Below are positions 16,630 to 24,829 of a stretch of DNA of 64,000 nucleotides, piece by piece (position 1 is the stretch's first letter; each line of letters opens with the position of its first letter). The position numbers and the translations under genes were made by a program. A model generated the notes under the pieces. It saw only the letters and a program-made list of their open reading frames with translations. It did not search any database and was not told the origin of the DNA. Origin of the DNA: Bifidobacterium callitrichos DSM 23973 (GTDB lineage: Bacteria; Actinomycetota; Actinomycetes; Actinomycetales; Bifidobacteriaceae); assembly GCF_000741175.1 (NCBI RefSeq), contig NZ_JGYS01000011.1, positions 62,001 through 126,000 of the forward strand, in the 5' to 3' direction.

Positions 16630-17958
16630 ATGATGAATCGCACACTGAAGTCGACGATCAGCATGGTCGCCATCGCAGCAATGTCCATCGGAGCGCTCGC
16701 CGCGTGCGGCTCCAGCACGTCGGGCGACGACGCCAAGGGCAAGGTCTACTACCTCAACTTCAAGCCGGAGGCGGCCGACCAGTGGACCGCGCTCGCCAAG
16801 GAGTACACCAAGGAGACCGGCACCGAGGTCAAGGTGCAGACCGCCGCGTCCAACACCTACGAGCAGACCCTGAAGTCGGAGATCGCCAAGACGGAGGCGC
16901 CGACCCTGTTCCAGGTCAACGGTCCGGTCGGCTACCAGAACTGGAAGCGCTACACCGCCGACCTGTCCGGCACCGACGTGTACAAGGAGCTCACCAACCA
17001 GGACGTGGCCCTGAAGGACGGCGACAAGGTCGTCGGCGTGCCGTACGTGATGGAGACCTACGGCATCATCTACAACAAGGACATCCTCAACAAGTACTTC
17101 GCGCTCGACGGTGCCAAGGCCAAGTCCGTCGACGAGATCGACAACTTCGACACCCTCAAGGCCGTCGCCGACGACATGCAGGCGCGCAAGGACGAGCTCG
17201 GCATCAAGGGCGCGTTCACCTCCGCCGGCTTCGACTCCAGCTCCGACTGGCGCTTCAAGACCCACCTCGCCAACCTGCCGCTCTACTACGAGTTCCAGAA
17301 GGACAAGGTCACCGAGCAGCCGGCCACGATCAAGGGCACGTACCTGCCGAACTACAAGAAGATCTTCGACCTGTACATCACCGACTCCACCACCGACCGC
17401 ACGCAGCTGAGCGCCAAGACCGGCGACGACGCCAACTCCGAGTTCGCGCTCGGCGAGGCCGCCTTCTACCAGAACGGCACCTGGGCGTGGACCGACCTCG
17501 AGAAGGCCGGCATGAAGGCCGAGTCCGTCGGCATGATGCCGATCTACATCGGCGTCAAGGGCGAGGAGAACCAGGGCCTCACCACCGGCTCCGAGAACTA
17601 CTGGTGCATCAACGACAAGGCGTCCGACGCCGACAAGAAGGCCACCGAGGACTTCCTCAAGTGGGTCATCACCTCCGACACCGGCAAGAAGGCCCTCTCC
17701 GAGGACATGGGCTTCACCACCCCGTTCAAGACCTTCGATGACGTGAAGTCCGACAACCCGCTGACCGAGGCCGCCGTCGAGGACCAGAAGTCCGGCAAGA
17801 CGCAGGTCAGCTGGAACTTCACGATGATGCCGTCCGAGGAGTGGAAGAACAAGCTCGGCCAGGCGCTGCTCGAGTACGCGCAGGGCACCGGCGACTGGAA
17901 CGCCGTCAAGACCGCGTTCGTCGACGGCTGGGCCTCCGAGTACTCCGCGACCCACTGA
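16630..17958 (+). CDS. sugar ABC transporter substrate-binding lipoprotein
   Basis: 442-residue CUT1-type binding protein (SBP_bac_1). The lipobox is IGALAAC. Family stretches are YTKETGTEVKVQTAASNTYEQTL, PTLFQVNGPVGYQNW, GVPYVMETYGIIYNKDIL, GEAAFYQNGTWAW and TTGSENYWCINDKAS. Codon use is strongly biased, suggesting high expression. Its permeases lie 1.6 kb downstream beyond a divergent LacI gene. No ATPase is encoded here; a shared MsiK-like ATPase is usual in this phylum. The sugar is unknown. Confidence 0.9.
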   Translation: MMNRTLKSTISMVAIAAMSIGALAACGSSTSGDDAKGKVYYLNFKPEAADQWTALAKEYTKETGTEVKVQTAASNTYEQTLKSEIAKTEAPTLFQVNGPVGYQNWKRYTADLSGTDVYKELTNQDVALKDGDKVVGVPYVMETYGIIYNKDILNKYFALDGAKAKSVDEIDNFDTLKAVADDMQARKDELGIKGAFTSAGFDSSSDWRFKTHLANLPLYYEFQKDKVTEQPATIKGTYLPNYKKIFDLYITDSTTDRTQLSAKTGDDANSEFALGEAAFYQNGTWAWTDLEKAGMKAESVGMMPIYIGVKGEENQGLTTGSENYWCINDKASDADKKATEDFLKWVITSDTGKKALSEDMGFTTPFKTFDDVKSDNPLTEAAVEDQKSGKTQVSWNFTMMPSEEWKNKLGQALLEYAQGTGDWNAVKTAFVDGWASEYSATH

Positions 17959-17985
17959 TCGTCTCTGATCCCTGATTGCCAACCT

Positions 17986-18034
17986 GATGCCCCGGTGACG
18001 GCCGTTCTCCTCCTCGGCCCGTCACCGGGGCATC
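17986..18034. terminator. bidirectional hairpin terminator
   Basis: GATGCCCCGGTGACG pairs perfectly with CGTCACCGGGGCATC (15 bp). It lies between the convergent binding-protein gene and lacI-family gene. Confidence 0.8.
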
Positions 18035-18086
18035 GTCATATCCGGACTGATGAGCCGGACGGCGGGCAGGTCGCCGCACCGCCGGC

Positions 18087-19103
18087 TCAGCGCCGGCGCG
18101 CGGTGCTCGATCGCACCACCAGCTGCGCCGGCACCTTGCGCAGCGGCTCCCTCACCTCGCGCCCGTTGATGAGGTCCATCGTCATGCGGGCGGCCGCGCG
18201 GGCCATCTCGACCGGGTCCTGACGGATCGTCGTCAGCCCGCTGTCCGCGGTGTAGAAGCTGTCGTCATAGCCGATCAGCGACACGTCGCCCGGCACGGAC
18301 AGCCCGTTGCGTTCGAGCTGGAACATGAGCGGCAGGGCGATGCCGTCCTCCTGGCACGCGATCGCCGTCGGCATCGTGCCGAGGCTCATCAGCTGCGTCA
18401 CCACGTCGCCGATCTGGTAGTGTCCGTCGGCGTCGACCTTGCACACGATGACCTGCGGCTCGATGCCCTCGCGCCGGCAGCAGTCCATGAACACGTCGAA
18501 CCGGCCCCGCACCGAGAAGCTCAGCGAGATGTCGCGGTCCGTGCTGATGTACGCGATGTCGCGATGCCCGAGGTTCATCAGGTGACGCGCGGCCAGCGTC
18601 GAACCCTGCTCGTCGTCGATGTTGACCGCCGCCGCGAACCCGTGGGCCGACGACTTCGCCGTGTTGATGCCGATGATCGGCACGTCCACGCTGGCCAGCT
18701 GCCTGGTCTCCTCGTCGTCGATGTCGAACGAGACGACGATCACCGCGTCCGCGTTGCGGCGCACCGGCAGCATCTCGAAGAACTCGCGGCGCTCCTCGAT
18801 CGAGGAGATCTGGAAGATCGAGATGTCATAGCCCTCCGCATGGAAGACGTCGTTCAGCCCTTCGATCACGGATGCGGCGAACCACAGGCGGATGTGGCCG
18901 CTCATCAGCACGGCGACGCGCAGCGCGCGCCCGGACTTCAGCGCCGCGGCCGAACGGGAGAGCGAGAAGTTGAGCTGGCCGGCCATCGCCAGCACGCGCT
19001 CGCGGGTCTTCGCCGAGACCAGATCGGGCCGCGTGAAGGACCGCGACACCGTCGAAATGGAGACGCCCGCCGCCTTGGCGACGTCCTGGATGCTGCTGCT
19101 CAT
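18087..19103 (-). CDS. LacI-family transcriptional regulator
   Basis: 338 residues. The N-terminal helix-turn-helix is IQDVAKAAGVSISTVSRSFTRPDLVSAKTRERV with hinge FSLSRSAAALKSGR, followed by a periplasmic-binding-protein-like effector domain (LRVAVLMSG, HGFAAAVNIDDEQG, LGHRDIAYIS, VSLIGYDDSFYTADSGLTTIRQD). The start ATG 19101-19103 follows AAGGTGG; the longer open frame upstream is not conserved. It sits between the binding protein and permeases of a sugar transporter, both of which have matching operators. It is closely similar to the LacI protein at 40811-41836. Confidence 0.93.
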   Translation of the reverse strand: MSSSIQDVAKAAGVSISTVSRSFTRPDLVSAKTRERVLAMAGQLNFSLSRSAAALKSGRALRVAVLMSGHIRLWFAASVIEGLNDVFHAEGYDISIFQISSIEERREFFEMLPVRRNADAVIVVSFDIDDEETRQLASVDVPIIGINTAKSSAHGFAAAVNIDDEQGSTLAARHLMNLGHRDIAYISTDRDISLSFSVRGRFDVFMDCCRREGIEPQVIVCKVDADGHYQIGDVVTQLMSLGTMPTAIACQEDGIALPLMFQLERNGLSVPGDVSLIGYDDSFYTADSGLTTIRQDPVEMARAAARMTMDLINGREVREPLRKVPAQLVVRSSTARRR

Positions 19104-19316
19104 GAAACCACCTTGTCGTTCGGATGTGTGGGGCGTCGCGCGCCGGCCGGGGCGCGACGGCCGATGGAGCGTACCGCCCGATCGCGCCGGACGCCCGGTC
19201 GCCGCACTTACTGCACGTTTACTGCGCTTACTGCAAAGACTTCCCGCGTAGGAAAACCGCGTATCGACCAGCTTACACGTCCTAGAACTGTTGACTCGCG
19301 ATGACGACGATTGCAT

Positions 19317-19468
19317 TACAAACGTTTGCAAAAATGGTTCGGAATATGGAAAATCGCAAAAAATAGCCAATATATGGCGATGAACGACTGGTGCTGGGGT
19401 GATTGGTGGGGGAGTATGAAACGCCGCAAATGACAACGTTTGACATCATGGCGCCGGGCGGTTACGAT
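19317..19468 (+). promoter_or_regulatory. LacI-type operator and promoter for the permease genes
   Basis: TACAAACGTTTGCA (19317-19330) is a near-perfect operator. TTGACA (19440-19445), 17 bases, TACGAT (19463-19468) is a good promoter, with AACGTTTGACA overlapping the -35. The same region serves the divergent LacI gene. Confidence 0.7.
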
Positions 19469-19562
19469 GTCACTACAACAACGGATTCGTTCGCCGGCCG
19501 CGGGTCGGCGGAAGTCGTGGCACGCAGCGGTGCGCGGCGCTCAAGGAGGAGGATCATCCATC

Positions 19563-20417
19563 ATGGTTAGCATGGCCGGCAAGGCGATACGGAAGTGGTG
19601 GGCGCTATTCGCGCTACCCACGTTCGCCGCGTTCATCATCGGGTTCGTGGTGCCCTTCATCATGGGCGTCTACCTGAGCTTCTGCGAGTTCACCACCGTG
19701 ACCGACGGCGAGTTCGTCGGTCTCAAGAACTACGTCAAGGCGCTCGGCGACAAGGAGTTCCTGCACGCGCTCGGCTTCTCCACCGCGTTCACGATCGTCA
19801 CCACGATCGTCATCAACGTGGTCGCGTTCTTCATCGCGTACATGCTCACGAAGACGATCAAGGGATCGACGATCTTCCGCTCGGTGTTCTTCATGCCGAA
19901 TCTGATCGGCGGCATCATCCTGGGCTACATCTGGCTGCTGCTGCTCAACGGCATCCTCGCGCACTGGTCGCGCGCCCTGACCTACTCCGCCACGTACGGC
20001 TTCTGGGGCCTGGTCATCCTCGTGTGCTGGCAGCAGATCGGCTACATGATGATCATCTACATCGCCGGCATGCAGGCCCTGCCCACGGACGTGCTCGAAG
20101 CCGCGCAGGTGGACGGCGCGAGCGGCACGCAGACGATGTTCAAGATCATCATCCCGCTGATGATGCCCTCGATTACCGTGTGCTCCTTCCTGACCGTGAC
20201 CAACGGTTTCAAGCTCTACGACCAGAACCTCGCCCTGACCAACGGCGCCCCGAGCAACATGTCCGAGGGCCTCGCGATGAACATCACCCGCACGTTCTAC
20301 GGCCGCATGGGCTGGGAGGGCGTCGGCCAGGCGAAGGCCGTCCTGTTCTTCATCCTGGTGGCGGTCATCGCGCTCATCCAGAACAAGCTCACGACAAGCA
20401 AGGAGGTGGCGGCCTGA
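19563..20417 (+). CDS. sugar ABC transporter permease (CUT1, MalF-like)
   Basis: 284 residues with six membrane segments, starting WALFALPTFAAFIIGFVVPFIMGVYLSF. The EAA motif is VLEAAQVDGASGTQTMFKIIIPLMMPS. ATG 19563 follows the strong ribosome site AAGGAGGAGG. The stop overlaps the start of the next gene (TGATG), implying translational coupling. Partner binding protein is at 16630-17958. Confidence 0.9.
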   Translation: MVSMAGKAIRKWWALFALPTFAAFIIGFVVPFIMGVYLSFCEFTTVTDGEFVGLKNYVKALGDKEFLHALGFSTAFTIVTTIVINVVAFFIAYMLTKTIKGSTIFRSVFFMPNLIGGIILGYIWLLLLNGILAHWSRALTYSATYGFWGLVILVCWQQIGYMMIIYIAGMQALPTDVLEAAQVDGASGTQTMFKIIIPLMMPSITVCSFLTVTNGFKLYDQNLALTNGAPSNMSEGLAMNITRTFYGRMGWEGVGQAKAVLFFILVAVIALIQNKLTTSKEVAA

Positions 20418-21256
20418 TGAACGCCGACAAGGTCAAGCACGGAGGGCTCTGGACCGCCCTGTTCACCGTCGTCTCGCTGGCATGGGTCTTCCCGATCGTG
20501 CTGGTGGTCATCAACTCGTTCAAGCAGAAGGCGTACATCTCCAAGAACGCCTTCTCCCTGCCCGCCGGCAAGGCGTTCGTCGGATTCGAGAACTACGTGC
20601 GCGGCGTGGAGACCACCGACTTCTTCGCGAGCTTCGGCTGGACGCTGCTCATCACCGTCGGATCGGTGCTGCTGATCCTCGTGTGCACGTCGATGTGCGC
20701 GTGGTGGATCGTGCGCGTCAACAACTGGGCCGCCAAGCTGCTGTACACGCTGTTCCTGTTCAACATGATCGTGCCGTTCCAGATGGTCATGTTCACGCTC
20801 TCCAAGATCGCCGACATGCTGAAGCTCAACACCCCGTGGGGCCTGTGCATCGTGTACCTCGGCTTCGGCGCCGGCCTCGCGGTGTTCATCTTCACCGGTG
20901 TGATCAAGGGCATCCCGGTCGAGCTGGAGGAGTCCGCGATGATTGACGGCGCGTCCGTGCCGCGCATCTTCTTCCAGATCGTCGTGCCGATCATGAAGCC
21001 GTCGATCGTGTCCGTCGCGATCCTCGAGGCCATGTGGATCTGGAACGACTACCTCCTGCCGTACCTGACCCTCGACCTCGGCAAGTACAAGACGATCTCG
21101 GTCGCCGTGCAGTACCTCAAGGGCGGCTACGGCTCGGTTGACATGGGCGCCATGATGGCCTGCCTGGTCCTCGCGATCATCCCCATCATCATCTTCTACC
21201 TCATCTGCCAAAAGTACATCGTCAAGGGGGTTATGGCTGGTGCCGTCAAGGGATGA
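20417..21256 (+). CDS. sugar ABC transporter permease (CUT1, MalG-like)
   Basis: 279 residues with six membrane segments. The EAA motif is ELEESAMIDGASVPRIFFQIVVPIMKPS. It is translationally coupled to the preceding permease. Together they would form the channel of the sugar importer. No ATPase gene follows. Confidence 0.9.
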   Translation: MNADKVKHGGLWTALFTVVSLAWVFPIVLVVINSFKQKAYISKNAFSLPAGKAFVGFENYVRGVETTDFFASFGWTLLITVGSVLLILVCTSMCAWWIVRVNNWAAKLLYTLFLFNMIVPFQMVMFTLSKIADMLKLNTPWGLCIVYLGFGAGLAVFIFTGVIKGIPVELEESAMIDGASVPRIFFQIVVPIMKPSIVSVAILEAMWIWNDYLLPYLTLDLGKYKTISVAVQYLKGGYGSVDMGAMMACLVLAIIPIIIFYLICQKYIVKGVMAGAVKG

Positions 21257-21424
21257 TGACTCGTGTCATCATCCATCCCTTGGATGGAAGCCCGGTGGGC
21301 TTCCATCAGGCGCCAGGCCGAGGTGCGGCAGCGCCGAGGCTGGTGTTGGGTCTCGCCGTGAGGCGAGTCCGTTGTTCTGGAGGGGGCGGTGAAGGGATGA
21401 AAGCCATAATCTCCGTCGGTGTGC

Positions 21425-21657
21425 CGTACGTTGATCGGGGCTAATGGCGGACAGCCCCCAGAGAACGTACTGTGGCCGTGCGTCAGCGTACGCTCCCTGT
21501 GGCTAAATCCGTGTTACCCCGTGTTTTCGTATGCTGACCACAGGCAGGCGTACGAAAACACGGGGTAACCACGATTATCATCCCGGGCAACGTACGCTGA
21601 GCGCAGCCAAGCGTACGGTGCCTGTGTGCAGACGGTTTTTCGCCACGGTTTTCGTAC
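21425..21657. repeat. array of CGTACG-bearing palindromes with alternating 21/41-bp spacing
   Basis: CGTAC(G) or CGTATG occurs at 21425, 21466, 21487, 21528, 21549, 21591, 21612 and 21653: steps of 41, 21, 41, 21, 42, 21, 41. Pairs 21 bp apart form palindromic units repeating every 62-63 bp. The unit at 21513-21569 extends into a 19-bp perfect inverted repeat (arms beginning GTTACCCC and ending GGGGTAAC). No open reading frame here looks real. Confidence 0.85.
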
Positions 21658-21665
21658 TCAACACG

Positions 21666-21826
21666 CCATCGGGGCCTCACCGGGACCCATCGGGGTCTCA
21701 CTAGGCCCCATCGGGTTCCCGTGATATGCAAGAACCTCCCCATCTCAATCACACTGGGCCTCCTCCGGGTCCGTTTCCCATCAGAACAGACGGTGTACTG
21801 GTGGAAAAGGGACCCGGAGGAGGCCC
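21666..21826. repeat. 21-bp direct repeats followed by a 17-bp inverted repeat
   Basis: CATCGGG recurs at about 21667, 21688 and 21709, three degenerate 21-bp direct repeats (CATCGGGGCCTCAC, CATCGGGGTCTCAC, CATCGGG). Then GGGCCTCCTCCGGGTCC (21756-21772) pairs perfectly with 21810-21826. The latter is a strong stem with a 37-base loop and no T run. Confidence 0.8.
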
Positions 21827-21944
21827 ATTACGTCTTTATGCCGTTAGTATCCCTCGGCTACCGCCGAGATTCGGACACTCACACGCTCTGTATCGTCCGT
21901 TCTCAGACATCGGCGCAACCGGTGGGAACGGCGCTCGCTCGGCG

Positions 21945-22040
21945 TCAGCGCTCGATGCCGTACTCCATGTACGCGTAGTTGTCGAAGAAGCGGTCGTCGT
22001 CGCGATCGGTGCTCGAATGGTGGATGTTGTTCTCCTGCAT
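21945..22040 (-). CDS. possible 31-aa peptide gene
   Basis: An ATG at 22038-22040 follows an excellent ribosome site (GAAAGGAGCCC). The peptide is polar and aromatic (starts MQENNIHHSS, contains DRDDDRFFDN and ends YAYMEYGIER) and stops at 21945-21947. It lies between the sugar operon and the AT-rich island. I do not recognise it. It could be a modified-peptide precursor or a leader peptide, or chance. The good ribosome site and charged, non-repetitive composition favour a real gene. Confidence 0.42.
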   Translation of the reverse strand: MQENNIHHSSTDRDDDRFFDNYAYMEYGIER

Positions 22041-22258
22041 GATGGGCTCCTTTCACCCGTATTGCACTGTTGACTATGGTCTACCGCTCTGTTGTGTCGC
22101 CTGTGTATGCCTTCGGCTAACGGCGGATGAACTCGTGCGGAACGCTGGTTGCGGCGTACGTTGCGGTGGGATGGGGTTTCCGCCGGAGCCGCGGGGCTGG
22201 AATCGTGATGACGAGGGGTGGCGTTGAGATCGGCCTGTGAGCATGCGAGAGAGGCCCT

Positions 22259-22309
22259 TTGCAGTTTTCTGCATTGCCATCCGAGGGCCTTGTCAGCGAT
22301 GGATAGCAT
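22259..22309 (+). promoter_or_regulatory. response-regulator box 1 and promoter of the first secreted-protein gene
   Basis: TTGCAGTTTTCTGCAT (22259-22274) is a TTGCAG-N4-CTGCAA palindrome with one terminal mismatch. Its centre is about 40 bp before a TAGCAT/GATAGC -10 (22302-22309). The same box precedes the genes at 23444 and 26740 at the same distance, as expected for an activator site near -50. Confidence 0.65.
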
Positions 22310-22377
22310 CGGTGTCGATGGCTGGACGGCGACTGCCGATCCAGTTGTCTGATGCTTTATCGACAGAAAGGAAGATC

Positions 22378-22785
22378 ATGAAGGTCAGTATGCGACGAGT
22401 GCACGTGCTATCCGCCGTTATGGCCGTGATGGCATTACTGGTTGGAATGGCGCTGGCGGGGAACGCCCATGCGAGCACCGATGCAGATGAGTACATTCGC
22501 ATCGGCAATGTGGAGGTGGCGCGCTCGCTGGGGGTGACTACTGAGGCTCAGCTTCAGCAGCGTTACAGCGAGGGTTATCTCAGCGTCGATTTCAACGAGA
22601 AGGCGGAAATCACTGCGATAAGGCCTCTGAGCGCCGAAGAAATGAAGGAGATGCAGCTGACCGAGAATCAGCCTGCTGTAGTTAACGAGACACGTGTTCC
22701 CTGTCACGCTTCTGATGTCTGCCTTACCTTCCAAAATGGATCAAAGCGAGGCTTCTACGGAACCGGCATACGGGCGGGCAACTGA
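22378..22785 (+). CDS. small secreted protein of unknown family, interrupted by an in-frame TGA
   Basis: 135 residues with a signal peptide (basic start, hydrophobic core AVMAVMALLVGMALA, likely cleavage after AHA). The mature part has the block IRIGNVEVARSLGVTTEAQLQ, GYLSVDFNEKAEITAIRPLS shared with the gene at 23017. The TGA at 22783-22785 is in frame with 49 further sense codons (TNVALSNSGKWYAKYRIVYK... to a TGA at 22933-22935) that look coding and end in a hairpin. The original protein was probably 185 residues with Trp at the TGA. The Cys-containing C-terminal half loosely recalls crystallin-like inhibitor domains, but I cannot assign it. Ribosome site AAAGGAAG. GC is lower than in the neighbouring operons. 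Confidence 0.7.
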   Translation: MKVSMRRVHVLSAVMAVMALLVGMALAGNAHASTDADEYIRIGNVEVARSLGVTTEAQLQQRYSEGYLSVDFNEKAEITAIRPLSAEEMKEMQLTENQPAVVNETRVPCHASDVCLTFQNGSKRGFYGTGIRAGN

Positions 22786-22922
22786 ACAAATGTCGCATTG
22801 TCGAATTCTGGGAAATGGTACGCTAAGTATCGCATCGTTTATAAAGGCGGTAGATATGATTCGCCGGTAGTGCCTTCACATACCAGAGGAGAGCATAAGG
22901 GGAATACTATTTCGAAAGTTAC

Positions 22923-23000
22923 TATTATACAATGACTGTTGTATAATAATGTGAATGGTTCTCGGGGATATTCTGGCATGGTCAAGTGCTAGAATATCCC
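22923..23000 (+). terminator. two hairpins after the extended reading frame
   Basis: TATTATACAA (22923-22932) pairs with TTGTATAATA (22939-22948) around the distal TGA. GGGATATTCT (22965-22974) pairs with AGAATATCCC (22991-23000). Their position supports 22935, not 22785, as the ancestral end of the gene. Confidence 0.6.
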
Positions 23001-23016
23001 AAAGATCTGAAAGTGG

Positions 23017-23322
23017 ATGTCAATGAGTTCAAATAAGAGGCGATTGGCGGCGCTGGTCATTCTGGCAATTGCGTCTCTTATGGGTTCATGTCTGTATAAT
23101 TATATTGATAGCACATCGTATATAGTCATTGATAACGTAAAAGTTGCTCGATCAATGAAGATCAAGAGCAAAAATCAATTGGAATCAAGGATTAAATTAG
23201 GCTATATTGATGTTGTTTTTAATGAGAAGGCTGAAATAGTTATTGTTCGTCCTTTGCCGTCTATAGAAGATTCTGGTCCGCAAGGTTCTTGTTCCGTGTA
23301 CTATCGCTGGATTTGTGGATAA
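23017..23322 (+). CDS. small secreted or lipo-protein, paralog of the 22378 gene
   Basis: 101 residues. A signal sequence with hydrophobic core LAALVILAIASLMGSC could be a lipoprotein signal (Cys after GS). The block YIVIDNVKVARSMKIKSKNQLE, GYIDVVFNEKAEIVIVRPLP aligns with the upstream paralog. The C-terminus carries two cysteines nine residues apart (GSCSVYYRWICG), possibly a disulfide loop. ATG 23023 is an alternative start. It is AT-rich and unlike the bulk codon use, suggesting transfer. Function unknown. Confidence 0.68.
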   Translation: MSMSSNKRRLAALVILAIASLMGSCLYNYIDSTSYIVIDNVKVARSMKIKSKNQLESRIKLGYIDVVFNEKAEIVIVRPLPSIEDSGPQGSCSVYYRWICG

Positions 23323-23364
23323 TAATATATATAGTTGGGTTTTTCAAGCATTAAAAATAATTAA

Positions 23365-23412
23365 TGCAGTTTTCTGCAAGCGCATAAAACAAATATGAGA
23401 ATTCGCGATAAT
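23365..23412 (+). promoter_or_regulatory. response-regulator box 2 and promoter of the 23444 gene
   Basis: TGCAGTTTTCTGCA (23365-23378) is a perfect palindrome; GATAAT (23407-23412) is the -10, 38 bp from the palindrome centre. It matches boxes 1 and 3 in sequence and spacing. Confidence 0.68.
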
Positions 23413-23443
23413 ATGTTATTGACAGATATGAAAGGAAGAAAAA

Positions 23444-23956
23444 ATGAGCAAACTTATACGACTAATAGTTTTTGTATTTATTGTTATGTCAATGGCAATA
23501 CTGATGCCTCAGGCCGCTCTTGCGTATGATGGTCAGTTTAATGGAGACAAAGAAAATGGGCATAATTCAACAGTTTGTCGTTTGTGCGGTGATTCGGATA
23601 ATGGAATGGCTGAAAAGGGAATAAGGCCGCCGTTCCAATGGATAGGAGCGGTAAAAGATATATCAGGTGGTAAAACGTATTCTTTCAGTGGAGAGTTGCC
23701 GGGGATATTATACAGCGATTACAGGTTTAAAGGCAAAACGTCATACATGCTTAAAATGACAAAAGTGACTCAGCCGGTTACGATAAGAATTACAAAGTAC
23801 ATTAAGGCTGATGATTTGCATAATCCTACAGTTGCTTCGTTTACGGCATATACGAGCGGAGCAGTGCTGGGATTTAGTGCATCAAAAACAAGCGATCAAT
23901 TCTATATTGAGTTTTCTTCAGACTATGACAGTACATTTGCGGGTTATGTGAAATAA
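23444..23956 (+). CDS. secreted protein of unknown function, AT-rich
   Basis: 170 residues with a signal peptide (LIVFVFIVMSMAILM, likely cleavage after ALA). The mature protein has a CRLC pair near its N-terminus (NSTVCRLCGDSDNG) and a beta-rich body (GGKTYSFSGELPGILYSDYRF, VTIRITKYI, FYIEFSSDYDS), plausibly a beta-sandwich. The ribosome site is GAAAGGAAG. It is probably co-transcribed with the TraX-like gene that follows after 49 bases. I do not recognise the family. Confidence 0.72.
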   Translation: MSKLIRLIVFVFIVMSMAILMPQAALAYDGQFNGDKENGHNSTVCRLCGDSDNGMAEKGIRPPFQWIGAVKDISGGKTYSFSGELPGILYSDYRFKGKTSYMLKMTKVTQPVTIRITKYIKADDLHNPTVASFTAYTSGAVLGFSASKTSDQFYIEFSSDYDSTFAGYVK

Positions 23957-24005
23957 CTTGGATTATTGACCAGGAGAAACGAAAGCTCTCCTGCACAATG
24001 TTATT

Positions 24006-24815
24006 ATGAATAGTTTACAGTTAAAAATTGTTGCTTGCGTGTTTATGGTAATTGACCATTGCGCGGTATTTGCTTCGCCTTTCATTGCACTTCCGATGCA
24101 TTGGATTGGTAGGCTTGCAGCTCCTGTATTTGTGTATCTGTGCGTGTGGAGTTGCGAATACACAAGAAATATTTGGAAATATGTGTTCAGCTTATATTGC
24201 GCAAGTGTTATAATGATCGTTGTAGATGCGCTGATTAATAGCACGTCGAATGTGTTTAATATGCTGTTTCAAATTGCTTTAGTAATAGCGATTCTCTCTC
24301 TTAGTAAAGTTAGATATAGAGCCCTTTTTCTATTATTTTACATAGTTTGGCAGGTTTTCTCATCTCTGTTTGTTATATCGATTTTGCCTGTTTGGGGAGA
24401 TGCTGCTCAGTATGTTCTCTCTATTGTCCTTGGTAACTTAGTGGATGGAGGCTATTTTTGGGTTTTGTTTGGGGTTGCTTTATTCTACTGCCGTGAAAAT
24501 GATGTTGTCGTCTCAATATGTGTGATGACGTTCTCAATCATTGCTTTCTTTACTCAGAATCTAGGATTCGAACTCATGACTTTAGTGGGTCAAAATTCTC
24601 CTGTGATTGGTATTGTTCAAACTTTTGGATATTTTGGACATTGGGGGCCTTTGGTCAGTAATCAGTGGATGATGGTGTTTTCATGTCCTCTGTTATGTCT
24701 ATATAACAGAGAGAGGGGATTATATTCAAAGTATGTGTTTTACTTCTTCTACCCAATTCATTTGATTATTATTCACGCGTTCATGGTTATGTTTAATGTA
24801 TCTCTTGGAGCATAA
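24006..24815 (+). CDS. TraX-like membrane protein
   Basis: 269 residues, very hydrophobic, eight or more membrane segments. The N-terminal LQLKIVACVFMVIDHCAVF and WIGRLAAPVFVYLCVW are the TraX (PF05857) signature; the F-plasmid member acetylates the N-terminus of pilin. Here it follows secreted-protein genes in an AT-rich island, so a secreted product is a possible substrate (inference). It ends 15 bases from the end of the convergent kinase gene. A paralog of normal GC lies at 40022-40804. Confidence 0.75.
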   Translation: MNSLQLKIVACVFMVIDHCAVFASPFIALPMHWIGRLAAPVFVYLCVWSCEYTRNIWKYVFSLYCASVIMIVVDALINSTSNVFNMLFQIALVIAILSLSKVRYRALFLLFYIVWQVFSSLFVISILPVWGDAAQYVLSIVLGNLVDGGYFWVLFGVALFYCRENDVVVSICVMTFSIIAFFTQNLGFELMTLVGQNSPVIGIVQTFGYFGHWGPLVSNQWMMVFSCPLLCLYNRERGLYSKYVFYFFYPIHLIIIHAFMVMFNVSLGA

Positions 24816-24829
24816 ATAATTAAAATGGA

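Noticed and set aside
24551..24580. tRNA-like T-arm (GGATTCGAACTC) on the minus strand
   Set aside because: No acceptor, D or anticodon stems around it; it lies within the TraX-like coding sequence.
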